From Gemmatimonadota bacterium (lineage in GTDB: Bacteria; Gemmatimonadota; Gemmatimonadetes; Gemmatimonadales; GWC2-71-9): a stretch of 25,456 nucleotides of DNA. The notes beneath the pieces were generated by a model. It saw only the letters and a program-made list of their open reading frames with translations. It made no database searches and had not been told where the DNA came from. The stretch covers positions 1-25,456 of the forward strand of contig JACZUR010000003.1 of the NCBI GenBank assembly GCA_022573095.1, read 5' to 3'. Both the position numbers and the translations under genes were made by a program. Shown piece after piece: positions 8,038 to 15,294 of the stretch (position 1 is the stretch's first letter; the number at the start of each line of letters is the position of its first letter).

Positions 8038-8384
8038 GTACCGGCCTCCACCACACGCTGCATCTCCAAACGTACAAGGCCTACGTTTACGCCGACGTCC
8101 GTGACGGCTACAACTATCACGTCATCCGCGCCCGGCAACGCAACAAGCGATCCCTCGTCAGCCTGCAGGTGTATGAACTTGGGAGCCCCAGCTCCGGAAG
8201 CCGATGATGCATCTCCGAAGCGAGAGAAGAGACTCGCTGCAAGCGCGGCCACAGCGTTTCCTCTCACGCCCTCCATCAAAGACTCCGCAACCACGAGCCC
8301 GTCGCCGGCGCCAACTATCATCGCGCCCATGACCCCGCGCACCCTGGTCACCTCTTCCAGCTTCTTCTGAAGATCAGCGCTCAC
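8034..8384 (-). CDS. Roadblock/LC7 domain protein (MglB-like)
   Basis: This 116-residue single-domain protein has the typical roadblock layout: helix DLQKKLEEVTRV, strand GVMGAMIVGAGDGLVVAES, a helix with NAVAALAASLFSRF, strands FIHLQADEGSLVALPG and DVIVVAVTD, and a C-terminal helix LVRLEMQRVVE. It is a candidate MglB-type GAP or scaffold for MglA two genes downstream. I chose the GTG at 8384, which overlaps the upstream stop as GTGA and has AGGAG eight bases before it; the ATG at 8405 would extend it by seven residues (MAAGAIW) with a 25-base overlap. The GTGA overlap repeats at other junctions of this operon, which supports this start. Confidence 0.88.
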   Translation of the reverse strand: MSADLQKKLEEVTRVRGVMGAMIVGAGDGLVVAESLMEGVRGNAVAALAASLFSRFGDASSASGAGAPKFIHLQADEGSLVALPGADDVIVVAVTDVGVNVGLVRLEMQRVVEAGT

Positions 8385-9172
8385 CCAAATTGCTCCTGCA
8401 GCCATTGTCGCGCCGACGCAACCGCCTTATCGGCCATGATCGCAAGACGGCCTGCCGGAATACTGCGATCCCTGACCAGCAACAGCAGAGAAGTTTCGGT
8501 GGGCCTGGTGACGTGCAGATTGTTGGCCTCGGCTTCCCCAGCGATCCACTCCCAGTTCCCCAGGCCGAGCATCTTACACGCACGCGTTGCTTCCTGGACA
8601 ACGCCGGCGAGCTGCGCGCAAACTTCTTCCGAGCGGTTCTGTCCCTGGTTGTCGACGATACCACCACCTAACACCCTGCCCCGGTCGTCTGCCAATAACA
8701 TACCGTCCTTGGCTCCCTCAAGCCCCGAAAAATTAGGGCCGGAAAGGCGTCCCTGTTCGCGTTCGAAGGACTCGACAGCTGTTCGCACATTAGCCAAACC
8801 ATGCACCACCGCCTTATCGCTTGGATCGATCGAAAGCGCTATCTCGAGATTGTCGAGTGCGGCATCCCAATCTCCCGACTTGAAGCAGAGAAAGCCGAGG
8901 CCCTTTCTTGCACCGAGGCTCCTGGGTTCCAGGCGCACGGCCTCATTCCACTGATCTTGAGCTTCGCGAAGCCGGCCGGCGTCCGCCAGAACTCTCCCCA
9001 AAAGGTCGCGGGCATCGGCCAGCGTGGCATGTCTCTCAACTCCGGCAGAAGCAATCTTGAGCGCTGCGTCATGTTGTTCCGCAACCCTTAGCTCCTCTCC
9101 TAGCCGCAGGAAGACAAGGCTGTCAGGATTGGACGCGAGTTCTGCTGACATGCGGGCTATGTCTTCAGACAT
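8381..9172 (-). CDS. TPR-roadblock fusion protein
   Basis: The 263-residue protein begins MSEDIARMSAELASNPDS. Residues about 15-130 form three to four TPR units (DAALKIASAGVE, REAQDQWNEAVRLEP, DAALDNLEIALSIDPSD). A linker follows, then a roadblock/LC7-type domain at about 150-263: GAKDGMLLADDRGRVLGGG, a long helix CAQLAGVVQEATRACK, HVTRPTETSLLLLVRD and a C-terminal helix. The fusion suggests an adaptor that ties TPR-bound partners to MglA or to other roadblock subunits. A longer frame to 9358 exists, but its first 62 residues are low-complexity and overlap the DUF4388 gene, so the ATG at 9172 (eight-base overlap with the previous stop) is preferred. Domain calls are from pattern. Confidence 0.82.
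   Translation of the reverse strand: MSEDIARMSAELASNPDSLVFLRLGEELRVAEQHDAALKIASAGVERHATLADARDLLGRVLADAGRLREAQDQWNEAVRLEPRSLGARKGLGFLCFKSGDWDAALDNLEIALSIDPSDKAVVHGLANVRTAVESFEREQGRLSGPNFSGLEGAKDGMLLADDRGRVLGGGIVDNQGQNRSEEVCAQLAGVVQEATRACKMLGLGNWEWIAGEAEANNLHVTRPTETSLLLLVRDRSIPAGRLAIMADKAVASARQWLQEQFG
8393..8397 (-). promoter_or_regulatory. Ribosome binding site deciding the GTG start of the roadblock gene
   Basis: AGGAG on the minus strand lies 8 bases before the GTG at 8384 and inside the end of the upstream TPR-roadblock gene. It supports GTG over the ATG at 8405. Confidence 0.6.
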
Positions 9173-10313
9173 TCGTCCCCTGCAGTAGTGATTCCAAATT
9201 CTGAGCGGCCTCGACCGCCTGAGTGATCCGCGGCACCTCTCGGGGCTCGGCCTGCGTAAATTTGTCAACTCCCAACCAGCGCTGCCACCAATCCACTGCT
9301 TCGGCGTACTTGCCCTGCTTGGCCAGCACTGCGCCCAACTCGCGGTGGGCCCGCCCAAGCATCGAGTCCATCTTCAACGCCCGTCTCAAGTTCTCTTCGG
9401 CGTCTCTGTGCCGTCCGATCTTGGCCAGTATTCTGCCAAGAAGAAGGTACAGAACCGGCTCATCCGGCATAGCCTCAATCGCAGATCTCGCGCGGCCGAG
9501 GGCGTTCTCCGGCTCCCCTTTAGCCAGCAGTACATCGATCTCGACTGCTAACTTATCTATGTCTTCCGGTGAAATCTTAGTCTTGATCGGCGCCGCTTCT
9601 CGTACGGCGAGTACGCCTGCGCTCTCCAGACCAAAAATCATCTTCGCAACGTCAAAGTCCGAACGATTCACAAGGCGGGCTATTTCAGCGACGCTGGATT
9701 CGCTGCCAACCGTCGCTAGCACCTCCCATTCAATAGGGAGCAAGTCCAGTCGTGACTCTTCTCCGTCGGTCACCGATTGGAAGTAAGGGATAACTCCGGT
9801 GTGCGGAATCTTACGCTGTATCCTCGACCATTCGTCGATTCTGCGAGCACCTTCCATGAGAAGGGCCTCAATCGGAATCCGCACGACAGTTCTACCTCTC
9901 AGTTCCGGAACGTCTCCGTCCTCGAAGGAGAAATGGCCCTCACGCCACCCAAGAAGTTCAAATATGATTGCTTCTACTTGGCCGATTATCTGTCGCTCCA
10001 ACTCTTCGCGCACAATGGCACCGATGCCGACGAGGATCTCGCCCAGTTTGCGTTTATCGCCGCGCTGCTGCAGTCCCCTGGCCTGGCTCAAATCCTCCTC
10101 GCCGATTTTCCCCGCACTGATCAACAACTCTCCCAACTGGTGGGGGTTGCTGTCTATCTCTGCGAATATCACAATGCCCCTGTCGAAATAGACTGTACCC
10201 CTGTTGTCCCGCACCTCCGACGTGATGCTGAGCACGCCAGTCTTCCGACTGAGTTCCAGAAGTTGGAAGACATCGTGCATGCCCAGTTCCCTAAGTGGTC
10301 CCTCAATTGCCAT
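9165..10313 (-). CDS. DUF4388 (PatA-N-like) protein with embedded MshEN-like repeat and TPRs
   Basis: The 382-residue protein starts MAIEGPLRELGMHDVFQLLE, the DUF4388 beginning, and this domain closes at about 113-165 (IFELLGWREGHFSFEDGD). Inserted between are two 24-residue MshEN-like units, Q59-Q82 (QLGELLISAG ...) and K89-Q112 (KLGEILVGIG ...), six residues apart as in the 538-residue paralogue. The leading Arg is replaced by Gln and Lys, so c-di-GMP binding is less certain than in the paralogue. About 190-240 resembles a winged helix (SSVAEIARLVNRSDFDVAKMIFGLESAGV); about 250-375 contains three TPRs. It is likely a cytoplasmic adaptor. Its ATG abuts the TAG of the large TPR gene with no gap (TAGATG), a sign of translational coupling. 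Confidence 0.85.
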   Translation of the reverse strand: MAIEGPLRELGMHDVFQLLELSRKTGVLSITSEVRDNRGTVYFDRGIVIFAEIDSNPHQLGELLISAGKIGEEDLSQARGLQQRGDKRKLGEILVGIGAIVREELERQIIGQVEAIIFELLGWREGHFSFEDGDVPELRGRTVVRIPIEALLMEGARRIDEWSRIQRKIPHTGVIPYFQSVTDGEESRLDLLPIEWEVLATVGSESSVAEIARLVNRSDFDVAKMIFGLESAGVLAVREAAPIKTKISPEDIDKLAVEIDVLLAKGEPENALGRARSAIEAMPDEPVLYLLLGRILAKIGRHRDAEENLRRALKMDSMLGRAHRELGAVLAKQGKYAEAVDWWQRWLGVDKFTQAEPREVPRITQAVEAAQNLESLLQGTNV

Positions 10314-12998
10314 CTATACAGTCTTCGTTTCGAATATCGCCTGAAGATCGCCAGCGGTTTGGGTGTGACCCCGCACTTTGGCGGCGAGCGGACCGCCTGG
10401 ATCAAGTTCGATCACCTTCTGCCACTTAGCCAGAGCCTCAGGATATTTCTTCAGCTTGCCCAGAACGACGCCTGCCATGTAGAGTGCTGGAACATGCTTT
10501 TCGTGACGCGCGAGCACGCGCTCGAACACAACGAGCGCCGCTTCACCCCGGCCGTCATCGTGCAGAGCCAGTCCAAGCGAGAACAATACTCTCATATCGG
10601 CGGGGTCGGCTGCCAGAAAATCCACCAATAGGTCTACAGCTTCTCGAGTTGCCTCTTTCGCCCGGTATAGATCGGCAAGTGCGATCGCCGCCTCGCCGTA
10701 CGTCGGCAGAGCCTGATAAGCAGCCAGGAAGGACTGCTCGGCGCCGTCCAAGTCCCCTTCCGCCTCACAGACTTTGCCCAAGGCCAGATGTACGCGGAGC
10801 AGCCTCGGATCGAGTGCAAGCGCATCCTTGTAGAGCTGCTTCGCCTGCTCCAGGTCACCCGAGTTTCGTGCTACATCACCCGCGAGGCAAACTATCTCGG
10901 CATCGTGCGGAATCCGTTGCCGCGCCTCCGAAAGCGCTGCCAGAGCACCCGCATCGTCACCTGCCGCTGCGCGCGCCCTGCCCAGCAACGAAAGCAAAAC
11001 TCCGTCATCGGGAAGTTTCTTCGTCGCAGATTCGGCGAGCTTTAGGGCCTCGCCTGACTCACCAACCTCAATGAGGGATCTCAGTTCGCCCAGCGTTGCT
11101 TCTCTGTCCTCCGGATCCGCGGCACGAGCGCTGCGGTATTTCTCGAGCGCCTCTCGGTGGAGTTCACGCTTGGCGTAGATCTCCCCGGCTAAAATCATTG
11201 CCTGGACGCGATCGGCACCACGCGTAAGCGCATGGTTGACCTCCGCCGAAGCCACATCTAACCACCCTTTGTCGACATAATCCCGCGCCAGCTTGAGTTG
11301 ATCATCATCCGATACTGCTTCCTCAGCAACGGGCGCCGGAGAAAACAACTCCGCAAAGATATTGTCAATTACGCCCTGCTCCACGTGGAACTCTTCGCTC
11401 GCCCGCGATCCCCGCATATCAGAGGAAATATCGGCCACGACCGGGACATTCTCGTCCGACCCTCTGAGATCCAAGGACAATCTAAATCGTTGAGGCACAT
11501 AGTACGGATCGATCTCCTGAGCCCGTGTAACCGCACGTAACGCTTCGTCGTACTCGCCCAGAGTCGACAATGCAAAGCTGAGATTGTAATGAACCTCAGC
11601 CAATGAAGAATCGTTCTCAACGGCCCGCACGTACGCATCTCGAGCCTCTGTAATCTTCCCAATGTCGGTCAGGATAACTCCTATCGCGTTCCAAATGAGA
11701 GCGTCCGTCGAATCCTGACTCAATCCCAGCCGGTATAGGTCCAGCGCTTCCTGATATCTCCCGACCTGTCTGAGTAACAGTCCATAGTTGGGCCTTGGCA
11801 CACCTTCCTCGGGCCGCAGCTCGACGCACTTCGCCAGAGAATCCAGGGCCTCCTCTTCTTCTTCAGCCTCAATCTTGGCAACGGCGAGGTTGTTAAGAGC
11901 GTGCACGTTGGCCCGATCAATCTGCAGCGACTGCTCGTACGAGCTGATCGCCTCGTCTCGCCTGCCAAGCTGGTGTAGAGCTACACCCAACCCGTTGAGA
12001 ATTTTTGGCGAGTCATCCACTTCGCCAGCTAGAATCTCATACGTTTCGAGAGCGGAGTGGTGATCACGCTTTAGGAGATACACCTCCGCCATCGCTTCAA
12101 GCAGCGGTTTCCTTTCTTCACCCGCATCCAATCCGAGCCGGTACTCGCGTAGCGCATCCGCATGGCAGCCTCTTTCGGCGAAAACCAAACCCAGATTCAA
12201 ATAAGAGGTGGTGCTCGGTTTCACCGCCGTTGGGCTTGCCACCCCGGCTTCCGCCTCCGGCCTCCGCGCCGTTTTGAGAGTCTTCTCGAGTGAAAGATTG
12301 GCGTGCGCCCTACCCAACGCCGGATTGAGTTGAATCGCCTTCCTGGTAGCTACGCGGGCTTCCGCGTGTCGACCAGCATCTCCAAGAACAAAGCCAAGGA
12401 GATAGTGAGCCTGGGCATTATCAGGATTTGTGTCAATCGCAAGGGTGAGTTCTTCGAGCGCATCGGAGCTGAGACCCCGGTTGTAGTACGACTCACCGAG
12501 GTAGAAATGAACCAAACTGCTGGTGGGATCGAACGTCTTTGCCCTAAAGAACCACTCGGTTGCGGCGTCCAAGTCGCCTCGGCCCCGCTCGGCCAAGCCG
12601 ATCTGAATGAGCGCCGCCACATTTTCCGGGTACTTGGAAAGCAGCGCCGATAACTCGTCGATCGAATCGTCGTACTGCTTCAACCGGAGGTAGATTCTCC
12701 CTAACTCCCAGCGGGCCTCGCGACTCTCAGGATTCTCGCGGAGATTCTCTCTGAGCGCCGTAATCTTCTGGTCGTAAAACCCTGTGTCCGTATAGGCGAT
12801 CTCGAGGTTGCGTTCGGCAATCTGCATCCTGGGATCGAGTTCGAGCGCTCTCTCGAACTCGAGCACCGCATCTTCAACGAGACTCTTGCGGTAATAGAAA
12901 ACGCCGAGGTTGTTGTGTGCCCCGGCGTCAGAGGGATCGATCCGCCGGGCGAACGACCGAAAGACTGCTAGATCTCTCTCGGAAGGTTGCCCGGACAT
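10314..12998 (-). CDS. Large 894-residue TPR protein
   Basis: The protein begins MSGQPSERDLAVFRSFARRI and is built almost wholly of TPRs, roughly twenty by eye, with typical units such as DAVLEFERALELDPRM and EALAKWQKVIELDPGG. A non-TPR stretch at about residues 460-540 (DLRGSDENVPVVADIS, FAELFSPAPVAEEA) separates an N-terminal and a C-terminal array. There is no signal peptide or membrane segment, so it is probably a cytoplasmic scaffold. I set the start at the ATG at 12998, six bases after the cheC stop and with AGGTAGAG just upstream, rather than at the longer reading frame that reaches 13121 inside cheC. Being first in the coupled block after cheC, it may link the chemotaxis-like pair to the MglA module. 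Confidence 0.88.
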   Translation of the reverse strand: MSGQPSERDLAVFRSFARRIDPSDAGAHNNLGVFYYRKSLVEDAVLEFERALELDPRMQIAERNLEIAYTDTGFYDQKITALRENLRENPESREARWELGRIYLRLKQYDDSIDELSALLSKYPENVAALIQIGLAERGRGDLDAATEWFFRAKTFDPTSSLVHFYLGESYYNRGLSSDALEELTLAIDTNPDNAQAHYLLGFVLGDAGRHAEARVATRKAIQLNPALGRAHANLSLEKTLKTARRPEAEAGVASPTAVKPSTTSYLNLGLVFAERGCHADALREYRLGLDAGEERKPLLEAMAEVYLLKRDHHSALETYEILAGEVDDSPKILNGLGVALHQLGRRDEAISSYEQSLQIDRANVHALNNLAVAKIEAEEEEEALDSLAKCVELRPEEGVPRPNYGLLLRQVGRYQEALDLYRLGLSQDSTDALIWNAIGVILTDIGKITEARDAYVRAVENDSSLAEVHYNLSFALSTLGEYDEALRAVTRAQEIDPYYVPQRFRLSLDLRGSDENVPVVADISSDMRGSRASEEFHVEQGVIDNIFAELFSPAPVAEEAVSDDDQLKLARDYVDKGWLDVASAEVNHALTRGADRVQAMILAGEIYAKRELHREALEKYRSARAADPEDREATLGELRSLIEVGESGEALKLAESATKKLPDDGVLLSLLGRARAAAGDDAGALAALSEARQRIPHDAEIVCLAGDVARNSGDLEQAKQLYKDALALDPRLLRVHLALGKVCEAEGDLDGAEQSFLAAYQALPTYGEAAIALADLYRAKEATREAVDLLVDFLAADPADMRVLFSLGLALHDDGRGEAALVVFERVLARHEKHVPALYMAGVVLGKLKKYPEALAKWQKVIELDPGGPLAAKVRGHTQTAGDLQAIFETKTV

Positions 12999-13003
12999 TG
13001 GCT

Positions 13004-13627
13004 CTACCTCAGCCGAAACGCACTCAGGATCGCATCGAGTGATACGATGTCGGGAAAGATCACGTAGTAGCCTTCCAGTCCCTCTTCGAAGTTGCGGAAC
13101 CGGAACTCCGTGCGAATACACAACACCGGATCACTCGCACCCCCCACTTCGAGCGATTCCGCGCTCAGCAACTCTCCAGCATCTCCCCGTTCGAAGGTGG
13201 GGATCGAGGGTAACAGCACCATATCCATCATTACTGCTAAGTGCGTTGAGATACGCCGCAGCAACTATGTTCCCCGCCTCGCTTAGACTCGATTGAACCA
13301 TCTCGTCGAGTTCGCCATCAGTGTCACTTTCACGACCCAGCAGGACGTTGCTCAACGCCACTGCGCGGGCGTCTTCGATTAGCAGCAGCGTGCATCCGGT
13401 AAGGTCGCCGAACAGCTGCATGGAAACCGCGACTACGTTTCTTTTCCATCGAGGCCTAAGAACGGTGCTACGTCGGATAGGGATACAAGATTGACTGCGG
13501 GAACACTGATCATCGCGCTGTGTCCCGTCATCTGGGATAACGCTGTGGCAGAGTGTCCAGCTCCAATATTCGATACTTCTTTCAGCCCGTCGATCTGGGC
13601 TTCATCTAGCTTGACGATTTCATCCAT
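13004..13627 (-). pseudogene. cheC: CheC-type CheY phosphatase, split by two compensating frameshifts
   Basis: Three minus-strand segments together read as one CheC of the normal length (about 207 residues). Segment 1 (13627-13433) gives VSNIGAGHSATALSQMTGH, the first CheC active-site motif. Segment 2, in another frame (about 13432-13235), gives LFGDLTGCTLLLIEDA and LSEAGNIVAAAYLNALS, the second active-site motif. Segment 3 (about 13234-13004), back in the first frame, gives VLLPSIPTFERGDAGELL and the end YYVIFPDIVSLDAILSAF. One base appears missing in the A-rich GGAAAAGAAAC near 13433-13447, and one extra base is present near 13230-13238. The protein-level conservation on both sides suggests sequencing error or very recent mutation rather than old decay. 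CheC dephosphorylates CheY-P, and cheY is the gene just upstream. Confidence 0.85.
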
Positions 13628-13681
13628 TCAACAATCCCTGCGATTACGACTGCATTTCGTAGAACCTTGGGATCGCGATTA

Positions 13682-13699
13682 CCGCGTCCCCGAACGCGG
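13682..13699 (-). other. Intercistronic hairpin between cheY and cheC
   Basis: CCGCGT and ACGCGG form a perfect 6-bp stem with a 6-base loop, a few bases after the cheY stop codon. No T-run follows on the minus strand. It may stabilise the cheY message or partly attenuate transcription into cheC; it could also be chance. Confidence 0.35.
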
Positions 13700-13703
13700 G
13701 CAT

Positions 13704-14066
13704 CTAGCCGATGATCCGGTTCATCGCCTCCAGCACTCGAGACGGCTCGAAGGGCTTGACCACAAAATCTTTCGCGCCAGCCTGAATCGCGTCGGCCATC
13801 AGGGCCTGCTGACCCATTGCAGAACACATTAGGATTTTCGCAGTCGGATCAGATTTAATGATATCCCTAACCGCATCTATGCCGTTCTTGTCGGGCATAA
13901 CGACATCCATGGTTACCAGATCGGGTTTCAGTTCATTGTATTTTTCCACCGCCTGCACACCGTTCTTCGCCTCGCCAACGATCTCGAATCCCGCTTCCGT
14001 CAGTATGTCGGTAATCATCGTACGCATGAAAGATGCGTCGTCGCAAACCAAGACCGTGTGAGCCAC
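13704..14066 (-). CDS. cheY: CheY-like single-domain response regulator
   Basis: The 120-residue protein is a lone receiver domain: acidic pocket Asp9-Asp10 (VLVCDDASFMRTM), phospho-acceptor Asp54 (LVTMDVVMPDKNG), Ser82 in the switch position and Lys104 (DFVVKPF). It has no output domain, so it signals by binding other proteins when phosphorylated. The sequence resembles the CheY type that works with CheC phosphatases, and a cheC lies directly downstream. No histidine kinase or receptor is in the window, so the phosphodonor must come from elsewhere. The start is a GTG at 14066 with GAGGGAG five bases upstream. A 186-base gap separates it from rluD, so it may head the signalling operon. Confidence 0.95.
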   Translation of the reverse strand: MAHTVLVCDDASFMRTMITDILTEAGFEIVGEAKNGVQAVEKYNELKPDLVTMDVVMPDKNGIDAVRDIIKSDPTAKILMCSAMGQQALMADAIQAGAKDFVVKPFEPSRVLEAMNRIIG

Positions 14067-14071
14067 AATTT

Positions 14072-14078
14072 CTCCCTC
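14072..14078 (-). promoter_or_regulatory. Strong ribosome binding site of cheY
   Basis: GAGGGAG on the minus strand ends 5 bases before the GTG at 14066, and fixes that start codon. Confidence 0.65.
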
Positions 14079-14252
14079 TCAATTCTCTATCCGACAGATC
14101 CGAACAAAAAAACTTACGATAAGATGAAGCCTGGGACCAAAAAGGGATAGCCTCTACGAGGCAAGGAAGAACTCCCCTGAACCCACATTCGAGGAATCTT
14201 GATTCAGCCTCAGCTCTCCACGACCGCCCTCGTCGACCACCCACCGCGGCAC
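14079..14252 (-). other. Longest intergenic gap, between rluD and cheY
   Basis: This is the largest non-coding stretch in the window and the likely place for the promoter of the cheY/TPR/mglA cluster. It holds a weak hairpin GCCTC-GTA-GAGGC (14150-14162) followed after six bases by TTTTT on the minus strand, which could be a poor terminator for the rluD operon, and an A7/T7 run at 14106-14112. I see no convincing -35/-10 pair, sigma-54 box or riboswitch. Confidence 0.35.
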
Positions 14253-15281
14253 TTACCCTCGGTTTCGGCCTGGATCAGATCCCTCCGCCCCGAAGAATTT
14301 AAGATACTCCAGCATGTCGAGCCTATCAAGCAAATTTCGTTGCTGCGCGGCGGCACCAAGAGCCTGTCTTAAGTCGTGAGGCCATTCTGACCGTAGATCC
14401 AGCAATTCGCCCGACTCGGGATGCAAGAATCTGAGCCATGCGGCGTGGAGCGCCTGCCGAGGGGCGGCCCGGTCGACTGCCGCGGCGAGTACGCGATCCG
14501 GACCGCTAACCCTTTTTGAGCCACCTCCCCCATACGTGGGATCTCCTATGACGGGATGGCCAATGTGCGCAAGGTGAACCCGAATCTGGTGGGTTCGCCC
14601 GGTAGTTAATGTCAGTCTTATGAGGTCGCAGGGGCCGAACCTAGCTACCGGTTCAATGAGTGTCTTAGCAGCACGGCCCGAGGCTATTACCATCATGCGT
14701 TTGCGGTCACCGGGATGTCTACCAACGGGTGCATCGACCGAACGCGCGCTGTCGATGTGTCCCCACACCAAAGCCGCGTAGCGCCGCTCTATCTCCCTCC
14801 GCCCGAGCGCCGCCACGAGCTTTCGATGGCAGTCACTCGTCTTAGCCACAATCAGCAAACCGGATGTGTCGCGATCGAGCCGATGTACCACACCGAGCCG
14901 TTCTTCCGCTCCACCCGACAGGCTCATGCCACGTGCCGCCAAAGCACTGATCAACGTATCGGTTCGGTGGCCCGGAGCGGGGTGAACTACCAACCCGGGT
15001 GGCTTATCGACCACCAACATGCTGGCGTCTTCATAAACTATTGCCAAGTTTAGCTTTAACTGTTCCGGATCCGCGGGCACTTCAGCATCCGGCCAGGTGA
15101 CTTCGACAAGATCTTCACGCACCAGCTTGCGCGAACCTCGCACTGTCTCGCCGTTGACCCGCACCCGCCCTTCGGCTAGAGCCCGGGCGGTGACGCTTCT
15201 GGATAGTGAAAGTTGGTCGGCTAGAAATCGGTCGACCCGTTCTGTTGAGTTCGCGGAGATGGAGAATTCCAGCGAGTACAT
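14253..15281 (-). CDS. rluD: RluD-family 23S rRNA pseudouridine synthase
   Basis: The 342-residue protein has an N-terminal S4-type RNA-binding region at about 14-75 (ERVDRFLADQL, RVRVNGETVRGSRKL) followed by the RluA/RluD catalytic domain. The signature HRLDRDTSG is at 133-141, with the catalytic Asp at 136, and other family motifs are present (VVDKPPGLVVHPAPGH, TGRTHQIRVHLAHIGHPVIGDPTYG). RluD-type enzymes isomerise uridines in helix 69 of 23S rRNA; family members differ in targets, so rluD itself is likely but not certain. The ATG at 15281 is used, 13 bases after the lspA stop; a longer reading frame to 15362 would overlap lspA. It is the last gene of the housekeeping strip. Confidence 0.93.
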   Translation of the reverse strand: MYSLEFSISANSTERVDRFLADQLSLSRSVTARALAEGRVRVNGETVRGSRKLVREDLVEVTWPDAEVPADPEQLKLNLAIVYEDASMLVVDKPPGLVVHPAPGHRTDTLISALAARGMSLSGGAEERLGVVHRLDRDTSGLLIVAKTSDCHRKLVAALGRREIERRYAALVWGHIDSARSVDAPVGRHPGDRKRMMVIASGRAAKTLIEPVARFGPCDLIRLTLTTGRTHQIRVHLAHIGHPVIGDPTYGGGGSKRVSGPDRVLAAAVDRAAPRQALHAAWLRFLHPESGELLDLRSEWPHDLRQALGAAAQQRNLLDRLDMLEYLKFFGAEGSDPGRNRG

Positions 15282-15294
15282 TTGAAACTCTAGC

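Noticed and set aside
9777..10631. Plus-strand open frame of 284 residues
   Set aside because: It runs antisense to the DUF4388 protein and the large TPR gene, both well supported by motifs; no ribosome site or domain was seen.
13433..13447. Programmed -1 frameshift site in cheC
   Set aside because: The bases GGAAAAGAAAC do not form a standard X-XXY-YYZ slippery heptamer in the zero frame, and a second, opposite shift would also be needed near 13234.
14106..14162. Rho-independent terminator between rluD and cheY
   Set aside because: The only hairpin (GCCTC/GAGGC) has five pairs and is six bases away from a short T-run; the longer T7 run has no stem before it. Kept only as a weak element in the gap entry.
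13933..14244. Minus-strand open frame of 103 residues upstream of and into cheY
   Set aside because: It overlaps half of cheY in another frame, is rich in Arg, Gly and Cys, and resembles no family; the gap is better described as intergenic.
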